Assembly: GCA_040387755.1 (NCBI GenBank)
Contig: JAZKDB010000002.1
Span: 1 to 64,000, forward strand
Source: Rurimicrobium sp040387755
GTDB lineage: Bacteria; Bacteroidota; Bacteroidia; Chitinophagales; Chitinophagaceae
DNA length: 64,000 nt
Reading direction: 5' to 3'
In this document: piece by piece, positions 25,338 to 34,649 of the stretch
Layout: each line of letters starts with the position of its first letter
Position numbering within the stretch: position 1 is the stretch's first letter
Program-made: the position numbers and the translations under genes
The notes under the pieces: model-generated
The model's input: only the letters and a program-made list of their open reading frames with translations
Databases searched by the model: none
Told to the model about the DNA's origin: nothing

Positions 25338-26678
25338 TTGATTCAGTTTATATCGTGGGTAGATTATGTTTTACTACCATTTTTTATTTTTATTATTTAC
25401 CGTATTGCATTAGCAATATGCAACAGGTATTATCCGGTAGGTCATCCATGGCGCAAGTATTTTATTTATGGATTGGGTGTTAAAATAGTTGGAGCCATAT
25501 TTATCGGGCTTATTTATCAGTACTATTATGGTGGTGGTGATACGTCTTATTATTTTTATCATTCGAAGGTGATTAACAGTGCGTTTTCTGAGTCATTTAC
25601 AAAGTGGTTGAATTTGTTGTTCCATATTCCGCAGTCATACGATGGTGAATACTTTAATTATATATCCCGAATGGAGTGGTACAATGACAGGGGCTCCTAT
25701 ATGGTTTGTTGTATTGCTGCATTCTTTAATGTATTTACATTAAACACGTTTTTACCCACTTCGGTAATATTTGCTTTCCTTTCTTTTAGTGGTGTTTGGG
25801 CCATGTTCAGGACTTTTGTCAAGCAGTACCCTCATCTGGCAAAGCATATTGCGATGGCTACACTGTTTATCCCCAGCTGTTTTATATGGGGTTCGGGTAT
25901 ATTTAAGGATACAATCTGCATGTTTGCTTTGGGCTGGATGTTGTACAGTTGCTTTCAGTTGCTGATAGAGCGCAATATGTCGTTTGTCAATATTCTGCTT
26001 TTGGTGATGAGTTTTTACATTCTTCTGGTAGTAAAAGTGTATATCCTTATCTCTTTTCTTCCGGCGGTGGCCTTATGGATTTTGTTTTTTTATTCGCATA
26101 AAATCAAGCCGGTTATCGTTCGTTTTTTTGCAAAGACCATTGTGATGGTCATGGCCTTTGTTTTGTTTGGTGCGGTCTATTCGTATTATGGCTCTTCTTT
26201 GGGCAGATATTCTCTGGACAATATTGCAAAAACATCATTGGTAACAAGGGATTGGATTGCTTACACTTCCGGCGATCAGGGTTCGGCATACGATTTGGGT
26301 GATTTTGAACCGACATTTCAGGGTCTATTGTCCAAATTTCCGCAGGCTGTAAATGTCACTTTATTCAGGCCATATCTGTGGGAGGCGAGTAAGTCGCTGG
26401 TTTTCCTGAATGCACTGGAGTCACTTTTGATTTTACTGTTGACTATCAAAATTATTGTTACTATCGGGCCATCAAAAATATGGAAGACGATTTCTTCAGA
26501 TCCCAATATTCAATTCTGCCTGATATTTTCAATTGTATTTGCATTTTCGGTTGGGATTTCAACTTATAATTTCGGTTCGCTTTCCCGTTATAAAATTCCT
26601 TGTATCCCACTGTATATAATGGCTTTGGTCCTTATTTATTACAAAAACAAACCTCTTACAAGCAAACTGTTGTTTTAA
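25338..26678 (+). CDS. Polytopic membrane protein B of a tandem paralogue pair
   Basis: A 446-aa paralogue of the preceding gene with the same conserved blocks (HPWRKYFI, YQYYYGGGDTSYYFY, SRMEWY, FIPSCFIWGSGIFKD, YNFGSLSRYKIPC). The start codon is TTG: the alignment of I-Q-F-I-S-W-V-D-Y with Q-F-I-T-L-M-D-Y in protein A fixes it. It lies 27 nt after protein A and 17 nt before the flippase gene. The tandem duplication suggests two related steps, for example two linkages, or a heterodimer. Same functional uncertainty as protein A. Confidence 0.65.
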   Translation: MIQFISWVDYVLLPFFIFIIYRIALAICNRYYPVGHPWRKYFIYGLGVKIVGAIFIGLIYQYYYGGGDTSYYFYHSKVINSAFSESFTKWLNLLFHIPQSYDGEYFNYISRMEWYNDRGSYMVCCIAAFFNVFTLNTFLPTSVIFAFLSFSGVWAMFRTFVKQYPHLAKHIAMATLFIPSCFIWGSGIFKDTICMFALGWMLYSCFQLLIERNMSFVNILLLVMSFYILLVVKVYILISFLPAVALWILFFYSHKIKPVIVRFFAKTIVMVMAFVLFGAVYSYYGSSLGRYSLDNIAKTSLVTRDWIAYTSGDQGSAYDLGDFEPTFQGLLSKFPQAVNVTLFRPYLWEASKSLVFLNALESLLILLLTIKIIVTIGPSKIWKTISSDPNIQFCLIFSIVFAFSVGISTYNFGSLSRYKIPCIPLYIMALVLIYYKNKPLTSKLLF

Positions 26679-26695
26679 AGTAAACCATCTGCTGC

Positions 26696-28225
26696 ATGCT
26701 CCAACTAAAGCATAAACTACTACAATCTGCAAGAGGCATAACCATTGGAATGGTTTTCATGCAGCTATTGAAGGGGTGTTTTTCTATTGCTTTGGTGATG
26801 CTGACAGCATCATTATTCGGGACAGGTATAGACAGAGATGCATGGGTGATTGGATGGTCGGTACAGGTAATTGTATTTAAATTTTTGTTCGGCCCTATAA
26901 ACGAAATTTTCAGGTCGAGGTTTATACATCTGAAAGAAGAAAAGGGAGAAGCTGAAGCGCTTCAATCGGCTTATTCCTTGCTTGCCTTTTTGTTTGGCAT
27001 TTCACTATTACTGATTGTACTGTTTTTTGTTTTTCGATCAGCATTAGTTCCTTTTTTTGCTCCAGGCTATCAGAATCAAGAAGAGATTCAAGTGATTGAG
27101 CAGATGATTTTGTTTTTGATTCCGACCCTGATACTGAGCGAGTTGATTACACTTTTTACTGCCTTGCTCAATAGCTATCAATCGTTTTATCTGCCAGAAA
27201 TATTCGGTTCATTTTCTGTGCTTTTTAATATCATCCTGCTGCTTGTTGTTGGTAAGATATGGGGGATACAGACGCTGGTATTTGCCAATTATCTGAGCAG
27301 CATAGTATTGCTTTTACTACTTGTCCGCTTCCTGATTAAAAAAGGAATTTTGATAAGGGAATTTAAGTTCTCTTTTCAATTAATACTACCATATCTTGTT
27401 TTTAGCCTGCCTTTGTATTTTTCGTATACAGCTGGCCAGTTGAATGCCTGGGTAGAAAGGGTTTTGGTCAGTTATTTGCCTGTTGGTCATACTTCGGCAC
27501 TGGATTATGCGCGGAAATTTATTGACATGCCTGTTACCATCATCATTACGGTAGGCAGCATAGTAATGACACCAATGCTTACGGCTATCTGGGTGAAGGA
27601 AAAGGATAGTTTACATTATCAGCATAATTTTTTCCTGTTTTTACGATTGGGATTATTAATCATCAGTCCGATTGTACTTTTATTTTCAGCAGGTTCGAAT
27701 GATATTGTAGAACTTCTTTTGCATCGTGGCAATTTTAGCGCAGATATGGTACAGCCAACTGCCGATACTCTTAGCTGGTTTGGATTGGGGCTTTACGGAG
27801 TTGTGTTTTATTCTATCTCCGGTCAGGCTTTATTGGTGCAGAAAAAATCTGGCCTTTACGCATTTATAGGGATTTTTTGTCAGTTGATACCAATTGTTAT
27901 CAATTACTATTATTATCGTCAATATGGTCTGGAGGTATTCGGAATGTCTTGGTGTATTGCACAATATATTTGCGGTTTATGTATGTTTTTGAGTGTTCGC
28001 TCTTTTCATCAACCAGCCATATTATCATTGCTTCTTTTGCTCTTCATTCTTATTGCGAATCTTATTGGTGCTTATTATCTCTTATCTTTTCTTGAAGAAT
28101 TAAGTCCTATAATCAGATTGGGTTTGATAGGAGTCAGTTCGCTGGTCATTGTTTTGGTGCTGATGAAATTATTTGGTCTTGATGAATTTGACGCTCTTAA
28201 AAAACTATTTAGCAAGACCCCATGA
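26696..28225 (+). CDS. MurJ/MviN-like lipid-linked glycan flippase
   Basis: A 509-aa protein of the MOP superfamily with about 14 helices. The N-terminus (ALVMLTASLFGTGIDRDAWVIGW) and the FFAPGY segment (about residue 120) follow the MurJ pattern. Located inside the glycosyltransferase cluster, it more likely flips the undecaprenyl-linked repeat of this polysaccharide (Wzx role) than lipid II. The last 4 nt overlap the next glycosyltransferase (ATGA at 28222-28225). Confidence 0.8.
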   Translation: MLQLKHKLLQSARGITIGMVFMQLLKGCFSIALVMLTASLFGTGIDRDAWVIGWSVQVIVFKFLFGPINEIFRSRFIHLKEEKGEAEALQSAYSLLAFLFGISLLLIVLFFVFRSALVPFFAPGYQNQEEIQVIEQMILFLIPTLILSELITLFTALLNSYQSFYLPEIFGSFSVLFNIILLLVVGKIWGIQTLVFANYLSSIVLLLLLVRFLIKKGILIREFKFSFQLILPYLVFSLPLYFSYTAGQLNAWVERVLVSYLPVGHTSALDYARKFIDMPVTIIITVGSIVMTPMLTAIWVKEKDSLHYQHNFFLFLRLGLLIISPIVLLFSAGSNDIVELLLHRGNFSADMVQPTADTLSWFGLGLYGVVFYSISGQALLVQKKSGLYAFIGIFCQLIPIVINYYYYRQYGLEVFGMSWCIAQYICGLCMFLSVRSFHQPAILSLLLLLFILIANLIGAYYLLSFLEELSPIIRLGLIGVSSLVIVLVLMKLFGLDEFDALKKLFSKTP

Positions 28226-29364
28226 GCCTGAAATTCGTTACTATATTTCCTGAGGCCAGGAATGTTCATTTGCGCAAAGGTTTGGGCAAAATTCCCTTTG
28301 TGCTGCACAGGGATTTTGGGTATGATGCCAGAATGGTTTGTTTTGAAAACGAATCGGTTTACCCCAGTTTGGAAAATGATGTACCGGGATTGAAACTGGA
28401 GTTTTTTAAGCACAAAAATCAGGGACATCCTTTGTGGGCAACAATCCTGTATTTAATTGCTAATGCCCGAGATATTGATGTGCTCAATATATATGGACAA
28501 AGTCGTTTTTCTTTTTTTGCAGGCTTGTTGTATAAATTGTTGAAGCCAGACGGAATATTGTTTCTGAAGCTGGACATGAATATTGAATATCTCCATCGTT
28601 TGAGTAAGAGTAAAAATCGTCGGCGCCATTTGTGGTTTTGGAATTTTTATTTCAGAAAGATTGTCTCTATTGTCTCGAGCGAATATCAGGAATTGACCCA
28701 GGCATTAATGGATTTTTATACTATTGATGCACATAAAATAATTCAATTGCCTAATGGCATTGATGATATTGCTATTGGACGTTTAGCCTTTAAGAGAAAG
28801 TCTTTTGAACAAAAGGAGCCTATTATTTTGGTAGTAGGACGTATAGGAGCGCCCGAAAAGAATCATGAAATGATACTATCAGCAGCACAGAAATTAAAGT
28901 TTAGGGATTGGAAGATAGTTTTTGTGGGGCCTGTGGAGGCAAGCTTTAAGCCAAAGGTTGAAATAGTTTTTAGGAATAAGCCTGAGTTAAGCGAGCAAAT
29001 TGAATTTGTGGGAGAGGTGGTTGATTTCGATGTCCTGTGCTCCTGGTATAACAGAGCGAAGATTTTTTGTATCAGTTCCCTCAGGGAAGGGTTTCCGGTG
29101 GTATTACCTGAAGCTATGTATTGGGGGGATTATATTGTATCAACAAGAGTATCCTCCATTAATGAAATTTTAAATGAAGGGGAATTAGGTACGTTAGTGA
29201 CCAATGAAGCCGAATTGCTTTGTGCATTGCAAGAGTTGATTGATGAGCCGGAAAAAATGAAAGAAAAAATCAAGTTTAGTATACAAAAAGCCGAGGAGCA
29301 ATATATTTGGTCCGGTCTGGTAAAATCTCTGGCAGAAAAAATATCAAAGCTTCGATTAAAATGA
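28222..29364 (+). CDS. Glycosyltransferase family 4
   Basis: GT-B enzyme of 380 aa. The C-terminal half shows VVGRIGAPEKNHEMILSAAQ and SSLREGFPVVLPEAMYWG, the donor-binding E-x7-E pattern. The N-terminal half is divergent. The ATG overlaps the flippase stop (ATGA) and its own stop overlaps the next start (ATGA at 29361-29364), so it is translationally coupled on both sides. Sugar donor unknown. Confidence 0.85.
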   Translation: MSLKFVTIFPEARNVHLRKGLGKIPFVLHRDFGYDARMVCFENESVYPSLENDVPGLKLEFFKHKNQGHPLWATILYLIANARDIDVLNIYGQSRFSFFAGLLYKLLKPDGILFLKLDMNIEYLHRLSKSKNRRRHLWFWNFYFRKIVSIVSSEYQELTQALMDFYTIDAHKIIQLPNGIDDIAIGRLAFKRKSFEQKEPIILVVGRIGAPEKNHEMILSAAQKLKFRDWKIVFVGPVEASFKPKVEIVFRNKPELSEQIEFVGEVVDFDVLCSWYNRAKIFCISSLREGFPVVLPEAMYWGDYIVSTRVSSINEILNEGELGTLVTNEAELLCALQELIDEPEKMKEKIKFSIQKAEEQYIWSGLVKSLAEKISKLRLK

Positions 29365-30236
29365 TTCAGGTATCCATTATAATCGTTAATTATAATACTG
29401 CCCAATGGGTGGAAAATTGTATTCGTTCTATATTAGAGCATACCTCGGGTATTGGTTTTGAAATCATTGTTATAGATAATCAATCGCCAGAGCGCAGGAT
29501 TGAAGAAGTTTTAAGACCTTTTCAGGAGATTGTTTTTCTGCAAATGGAATCTAATATTGGTTTTGGTGCTGCCTGTAACAGAGCCACAAAAATTGCGAAA
29601 GGGCAGTACTATATGTTTCTTAATCCGGATACAGAACTGAAGAATAATGCTGTAAAGTTGTTTCTTGATTTCTGGGTTCAATATATTGATTCGTTGAATA
29701 TTGCTTGCCTGGGTAGCCTCTTGCAGGACAACAGTGGTAATGACATTCATAGTTTTGGAAAATTCCCTAACATGTTGTCTTTGATTGGAGAAAAGATGAA
29801 AAGCCTGAGCCTTCGTTTACTATTTATTTCCCAAAATGCAGCAAACTCAAATGCTTTATTTGAAGGCGACTATTTGAAAGTAGATTATGTTACGGGTGCT
29901 GATATGTTTATTTCGAAAAATCATTTCGAGCTTGTAAATGGTTTTGACGAGCGTTTTTTTATGTATTTCGAAGAAACTGATATGCAGCTTCGTTTGGCTC
30001 AGTCAGGGAAAAATGCCTTGATTATTAAAGGTCCTATTATACAACATACTCAGGGGGCAAGCACAGTGGGCAAAAGAGGTCTGTTGAGGGTTTTTTATTT
30101 TAATAGCCTGTTGCTTTACTTTAAGAAGCATAGTTCATCTGCCCGTTTTGGTCTGTTCAAATTTTTATGGTGTATTTTAGATGCCAAAACGCTGATTCAG
30201 AAATTTACACTTAGCTCAAAAAAACAATCCAGTTGA
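29361..30236 (+). CDS. Glycosyltransferase family 2 (rhamnosyltransferase-like)
   Basis: GT-A enzyme of 291 aa beginning MIQVSIIIVNYNT, with the donor-site motif FLNPDTEL (acid pair) and GADMFISKNHFELVNGFDERFFMYFEETDMQLRL, which is typical of WbbL-like rhamnosyl or similar transferases. The start at ATG 29361 is chosen because it forms the ATGA overlap; an upstream TTG at 29307 is rejected. Cytoplasmic side of the membrane. Confidence 0.87.
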   Translation: MIQVSIIIVNYNTAQWVENCIRSILEHTSGIGFEIIVIDNQSPERRIEEVLRPFQEIVFLQMESNIGFGAACNRATKIAKGQYYMFLNPDTELKNNAVKLFLDFWVQYIDSLNIACLGSLLQDNSGNDIHSFGKFPNMLSLIGEKMKSLSLRLLFISQNAANSNALFEGDYLKVDYVTGADMFISKNHFELVNGFDERFFMYFEETDMQLRLAQSGKNALIIKGPIIQHTQGASTVGKRGLLRVFYFNSLLLYFKKHSSSARFGLFKFLWCILDAKTLIQKFTLSSKKQSS

Positions 30237-31414
30237 TTTTAATAGCAGAACCGGTTCATTTTGGTCATACTCATGTGCAAGTCAATGCAGCATTTATTGC
30301 CTTGTTTAAAGAGGTTTTTCCAACTGAAACGATTGAGGTAGTTGCAGAAGAAGGTCATATTATGGCTATCAAATCGAAGACTGGTGATAAAGTAAAGGAT
30401 GTAGATTTCAGTAGTTTTAAACGATATAGTTTCCCTGGGTTTTTCTATTGGTTTCAGAAAATAGTGGGTGAATGGAGTGAGATAATCAGAATAATGTTAA
30501 AAGCCAGAAAGCTAAAGCCCGAATTGTTGGTGTGGTTATGTCTTTTTCCCTCTGGCCATTTTTTACAAAAATTGTTATCCGGATTGTTTCTATCCAAACA
30601 AAAGCAATTGGTTATTCTTCATGGAGAGCTGGAATATCTAGAGCCAAAACATAAAAGCGCATCGGCAGATATGTTGGGTTTTATCTTAAAGAAAGCACTT
30701 AATCATTACCAGAGCAATACACAGTATGTAGTTTTGGGTCAGAGTATTAAAGATTGTCTACAGAAATTAGATTTGCCATTTGCTCATAAAGTTCTTGTGT
30801 TTCAGCATCCATTTATTTATCAGGAAGGTTATACTGAAATTGATTTCAAACGGCCATTGAGGATTTGCACTTTTGGTGCATTGACAACAGAAAAGCAGGC
30901 ACATTTAATATATGAGTTGGCAGGAAGGTTTCAACATGAGGTAGAAAGTGGTTTAGTCAGTTTTGAAACTTTTGGTATAGTTCATTCGGGTATGGAGTTA
31001 TTTCAAAATCCACTTGTCAGGTCTTTTAAGCCAAATGAATTTATTGCGCAAAATGAATTGGAAGAGCAATTGAGCTGTCAACATTTGGCCTTGTTTTTTT
31101 ATGACGAAAGGATGTATCAGTTAAGTGCCAGTGGTGCTTTGCATGAAGCTTTGAATCTTAAATTGCCATTTATATCTTTTGGTAATGAGTATTTTCTTGA
31201 GATAAATAAAGGAAGAAAATTGGGTATAATTACCCAGTCATTAGATGAAATGGAAGACATAATCAGGAAGACATTGGCTAATCCAGAGCCTATCTTAAAT
31301 GAACTTCAGTCATCAATTATTATGTTCCTTCAGCAAAATAGTTTTCTTTTGCAGGCCGAAAAGCTGCAAATTCTCTTAAAAAGGGCTGACCTTTACATTA
31401 GTATCAATGATTAA
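30233..31414 (+). CDS. Putative glycosyltransferase (GT-B-like)
   Basis: A 393-aa protein beginning (TTG) ILIAEPVHFGHTHVQVNAAFI. It overlaps the previous stop as TTGA at 30233-30236, the TTG analogue of ATGA coupling. A C-terminal GT-B-like part is suggested by LRICTFGALTTEKQAHLIYELAG and ASGALHEALNLKLPFISFGNEYF, but no clear E-x7-E motif is seen. The family is uncertain; the context of four other transferases supports the role. It overlaps the next gene by 8 nt. Confidence 0.65.
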   Translation: MILIAEPVHFGHTHVQVNAAFIALFKEVFPTETIEVVAEEGHIMAIKSKTGDKVKDVDFSSFKRYSFPGFFYWFQKIVGEWSEIIRIMLKARKLKPELLVWLCLFPSGHFLQKLLSGLFLSKQKQLVILHGELEYLEPKHKSASADMLGFILKKALNHYQSNTQYVVLGQSIKDCLQKLDLPFAHKVLVFQHPFIYQEGYTEIDFKRPLRICTFGALTTEKQAHLIYELAGRFQHEVESGLVSFETFGIVHSGMELFQNPLVRSFKPNEFIAQNELEEQLSCQHLALFFYDERMYQLSASGALHEALNLKLPFISFGNEYFLEINKGRKLGIITQSLDEMEDIIRKTLANPEPILNELQSSIIMFLQQNSFLLQAEKLQILLKRADLYISIND

Positions 31415-32324
31415 TATTTCTGTTGTTATACCCACTTATAATCGTCCGATATTGCTCAACAGAGCCATACGCTCTGTGCTACGCCAGAAAGAAAATAATA
31501 TTTCTATCGAAGTAGTGGTTATCGATGATTGTTCTTTGGAGAAAGTGAATCTTTCAGAATTCAAATGGGATAATATCGTATACAAACGATTGATACGTAA
31601 CAGCGGTCCTCAGGAAGCTAGAAATGAGGGTATTTTCATTGCTAAGGGAGATTGGATAATTATGTTGGATGATGATGATGAATTTTTGGAAAATACTATT
31701 TCAGATGCCATCAATGCTATCCAGAATGTGGAGAATAAAGAGCAATATCCAGTTTTCTTTTTTGCTACTTCCAACGGTTCTATTCCCAGTGATTTTCAGC
31801 TTATCAGTGCCAAAGAGATTATGGATGAAAGCCTTAAAGGCGATTTTACCCCTGTTTTGCAACGCAAAATATTTATAGAAAATAATCTGCGTTATTTAGA
31901 TTATCCGGAAATAGTTGGTGTGGGTTGTGAGCATCTCACCTGGTTGCTGATCAGTTCTAAATTTCACATTCCCACTTTCAATTCGCATATTGTAAAAGTG
32001 AATGCTGATGCGCCATTCAGGCTTACGTCGTATAAAAATTTCATTAAGAATTCTTTGAAATTTGCATTACAGCAAGATATTTCAATCGACTTTGTCAAAC
32101 AATATAAACTGGAAAAGGTTTATCCGCCTTATATCAACAAGAAATATCTCGGTGCGGCCATATACTACCTTGTTTCGGGAAAGAAATTTGCCTGTAGGGA
32201 ACGATTGATGGTTGTTCGGGATTACAGACCATTTGCCACAGGAGTCGTTCGATTGCTTACGAATATGCCTGTTGCTGTTTCTAAATTCTTCTTCAGAATA
32301 TATAAAATGAGATTCAGTAAGTAA
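31407..32324 (+). CDS. Glycosyltransferase family 2
   Basis: GT-A enzyme of 305 aa starting MINISVVIPTYNRP, with the metal-binding acidic run MLDDDDEF (residues 87-94) and DDCS near 40. Substrate unknown. It is the last gene of the + strand polysaccharide operon and converges with the minus-strand glycosyltransferase gene (3 nt apart), with no hairpin terminator between them. Confidence 0.85.
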   Translation: MINISVVIPTYNRPILLNRAIRSVLRQKENNISIEVVVIDDCSLEKVNLSEFKWDNIVYKRLIRNSGPQEARNEGIFIAKGDWIIMLDDDDEFLENTISDAINAIQNVENKEQYPVFFFATSNGSIPSDFQLISAKEIMDESLKGDFTPVLQRKIFIENNLRYLDYPEIVGVGCEHLTWLLISSKFHIPTFNSHIVKVNADAPFRLTSYKNFIKNSLKFALQQDISIDFVKQYKLEKVYPPYINKKYLGAAIYYLVSGKKFACRERLMVVRDYRPFATGVVRLLTNMPVAVSKFFFRIYKMRFSK

Positions 32325-32327
32325 TTG

Positions 32328-33407
32328 TTATCTGAACAGGCCGATAAAATTATCTTTTTGAGATTCAATACTGTATTCGGCTATCATTTTTTTTCGTCCG
32401 GCTTCACCCATTTCCCTTCTTTTCTCTTCATTATCTAGCAAAACGCGGATGGCCTTTTCCCATTGTTCGGCATTATCTGCCAGTATTCCGTTTTTGCCAT
32501 CTTCAATAATCTGTTTGTTGACACCCACCGAATTGGCTATTGCCGGTATGCCCAATGATAGATACTGTATTAGCTTAAAACCACATTTGCCTTCACTCCA
32601 GGCATCATTATTTAGTGGCATAACACCAATATCTATTTTGAGTAAATCCTCAATTTCACTTTGTTCGTTCCATGGACAAAATTCCCAGTATTTAAGTTTG
32701 AGTTCCGGTTTTTTATCTGCGATAACCAGAAAGGTAAAGGGGATTTCTTCCTGCAATAGTTGCAGAACAGGTATTAACCCGTCTATGAATTTAAGAGTGG
32801 AATGGCTACCTGTCCAACCTACAACCAATTTTTTATTGTGGTGCTTCTTTAATTGATTGTACCGGGTTTCGGTATTTACCACAGTCGGTATTTTGACAAT
32901 TGATTTTGCACCTGATTCTTTCGCAAAGGCACACAGATAATCATTACCTGCAGATATTTTGTAAGACCATTTACAGATGTATTTTACTTTCCAAAAGGCT
33001 TTTATGATACCTGCGATTTTGTTTTGTTCAGAGGTGTTAGGAATCCAGATAGCATCATCAAAATCATAAATAATCCTTTTGCCCAGGACTTTTTTTAAAT
33101 ACCATTCTATAATTGGAGGCCCCAGAGGCGCTGCTTCACGGTGAATAAATATAGTATTATACCGATGGGCTGTAAATAATATGCTGCTCCACCGCTTTAT
33201 ATAACTTTTGCTGATTCCAATAGCTTTTTGAAAAATACTTCCCTGTCTGTACAGGATTTGCCAGACAGCTTCGCTCATGAAAGGCTCCAGATGGTAACTT
33301 ATTTTTGACTCATCTAATAAAAAAAGCAAATTTTCGACCCTGAACCTTTGGGAAGGAGCCCGATGCAATGGATAGGGTAGTAAAAAGAGTACTTCCTTAT
33401 TCGCCAT
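32328..33407 (-). CDS. Glycosyltransferase (GT-B, family 4-like)
   Basis: From ATG 33407 the protein is 359 aa, starting MANKEVLFLLPYPLHRAPSQRFR. The C-terminal motifs KLVVGWTGSHSTLKFIDGLIPVL and NDAWSEGKCGFKLIQYLSLGIPAIANSVG identify a family 4-like enzyme. The ATG overlaps the aroQ stop (TAATG, 33405-33409), so the two genes are translationally coupled; the longer reading from 33560 is inside aroQ and is rejected. Sugar unknown; probably acts on the same surface glycan as the + strand cluster. Confidence 0.82.
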   Translation of the reverse strand: MANKEVLFLLPYPLHRAPSQRFRVENLLFLLDESKISYHLEPFMSEAVWQILYRQGSIFQKAIGISKSYIKRWSSILFTAHRYNTIFIHREAAPLGPPIIEWYLKKVLGKRIIYDFDDAIWIPNTSEQNKIAGIIKAFWKVKYICKWSYKISAGNDYLCAFAKESGAKSIVKIPTVVNTETRYNQLKKHHNKKLVVGWTGSHSTLKFIDGLIPVLQLLQEEIPFTFLVIADKKPELKLKYWEFCPWNEQSEIEDLLKIDIGVMPLNNDAWSEGKCGFKLIQYLSLGIPAIANSVGVNKQIIEDGKNGILADNAEQWEKAIRVLLDNEEKRREMGEAGRKKMIAEYSIESQKDNFIGLFR

Positions 33408-33838
33408 TATTTTGTTCTGTTTTGAGTGAAGTATTGCAATGCCAATTCGTAGCCTTGTAATCCCAGCCCGGAAATGCTGCCAATACATTTTTCGGCTATG
33501 TATGAAGTTTTTCGGTAGTCTTCCCTTGCCAGCACATTGGATATATGCACTTCGATACAAGGAATTTTGATAGCGGTAAGTGCATCGGCAATAGCAATAC
33601 TGGTATGTGTATAAGCACCGGCATTGAGTATTATTCCATTTGTTTGATTATCAATGCAGTTATGCAGGGCGTTGATAATTTCGCCTTCTACATTACTTTG
33701 GTAAAAATGAATAGTAATATCAGTGTTTTTTGCTCTTATTTGCTTCAAAAAGTCTTCAAAAGTCTCTTTGCCGTATATCTCCGGTTCACGACTACCTAAC
33801 AGATTTAAGTTAGGGCCATTAATGATAGCAATATTCAT
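33407..33838 (-). CDS. aroQ: 3-dehydroquinate dehydratase, type II
   Basis: Third step of the shikimate pathway. The 143-aa length, GPNLNLLGSREPEIYG with catalytic Tyr22, QSNVEGEIINALH, ILNAGAYTHTS and CIEVHISN near residue 100 (catalytic His) are the family landmarks. It is the first gene of a two-gene unit with the glycosyltransferase (1-nt TAATG overlap), an unusual partner for shikimate synthesis. Confidence 0.95.
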   Translation of the reverse strand: MNIAIINGPNLNLLGSREPEIYGKETFEDFLKQIRAKNTDITIHFYQSNVEGEIINALHNCIDNQTNGIILNAGAYTHTSIAIADALTAIKIPCIEVHISNVLAREDYRKTSYIAEKCIGSISGLGLQGYELALQYFTQNRTK

Positions 33839-33902
33839 ATGTATACTATTGAGCTGTTTCGGGAGGCAAGTTAGTCATAACAAGTGCTTTTTCAATATTT
33901 TT

Positions 33903-33934
33903 TTGGCGGAATGAACAGATTATCCCTACATTTG
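33903..33934 (+). promoter_or_regulatory. rpsP promoter (TTG - 21 bp - TACATTTG)
   Basis: The -7 box TACATTTG (33927-33934) matches TAnnTTTG exactly, with a TTG -33 box (33903-33905) at 21-bp spacing. It lies 43 nt before the ATG of rpsP. One of the best promoters in the window. Confidence 0.65.
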
Positions 33935-33977
33935 CAATCCTAAAATCTTTTTTCACAATAACTAAATAATTTCTATT

Positions 33978-34517
33978 ATGTCGGTTAAAATTCGCCTACA
34001 GCGCCATGGGTCTAAGAAAAGACCATTCTACTTTGTAGTAGCAGCAAACAGTACTTCACCTCGTGATGGTAAATTCATCGAGAAACTGGGTACTTACAAT
34101 CCTTTGACAGTTCCAGCAACTGTATTTCTTGATCGCGAACGCGCTCTTTATTGGTTAGATAATGGTGCACAACCAACTAACACTTGTCGTAATATACTTT
34201 CTTACAAAGGTGTATTGTATCTGAGACACCTTAAGCGTGGTGTAACTCTTGGATTATTTGACGAGAATGCCGTTCAGGAAAAATTTGAAAAGTGGAATGC
34301 AGAACACGAAGCAGTAGTTGCTAAACGTCAGGAAGCACACTTGAAACACAAAGCTGACAAACGTCATGCAATCTCTTCTGAATCTGTACGTAAAGTAGAA
34401 GAGAAAAATGCAGCTAAAGTTGCTTCAGCAGTAGCTGAAGAAGTTTCTGAAGAAGTAGTTGAAGATGCGCCAGTTGCATCTGCAGATGAAGCAGCAACAG
34501 AACAAACTGAAGCATAA
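33978..34517 (+). CDS. rpsP: 30S ribosomal protein bS16, extended
   Basis: Begins MSVKIRLQRHGSKKRPFYFVVAAN, the bS16 signature, in an N-terminal domain of about 85 residues. The protein is 179 aa against about 82 in E. coli. The extra C-terminal about 90 residues are rich in Ala/Glu/Lys and end in an acidic EEVSEEVVEDAPVASADEAA stretch, as in many Bacteroidota bS16. It stands alone with its own promoter and terminator and is not joined to rimM/trmD. Confidence 0.95.
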   Translation: MSVKIRLQRHGSKKRPFYFVVAANSTSPRDGKFIEKLGTYNPLTVPATVFLDRERALYWLDNGAQPTNTCRNILSYKGVLYLRHLKRGVTLGLFDENAVQEKFEKWNAEHEAVVAKRQEAHLKHKADKRHAISSESVRKVEEKNAAKVASAVAEEVSEEVVEDAPVASADEAATEQTEA

Positions 34518-34550
34518 TTAAATTTTGAAATGATTCAAATTTTGAAAAAG

Positions 34551-34577
34551 CGATAGAAATATTTCTATCGCTTTTTT
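34551..34577 (+). terminator. rpsP terminator
   Basis: Inverted repeat GCGATAGAAA / TTTCTATCGC followed by a run of T, 33 nt after the stop codon of rpsP. Confidence 0.8.
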
Positions 34578-34597
34578 TATTTCTAAAAGGCAAAACA

Positions 34598-34605
34598 TAC
34601 ATTTG
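34598..34605 (+). promoter_or_regulatory. TAnnTTTG -7 element (TACATTTG)
   Basis: Exact -7 match followed by GC, 45 nt before the ATG of the 3-hydroxyacyl-CoA dehydrogenase gene and just after the rpsP terminator, so the two genes are separate units. Confidence 0.55.
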
Positions 34606-34649
34606 CGCCACTCAAAGTAATAATTTATTTCATCAATTAAAATTCAATA

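Noticed and set aside
23961..26678. Recent exact duplication (assembly artefact)
   Set aside because: The two paralogues are clearly diverged outside conserved blocks, so they are separate old genes.
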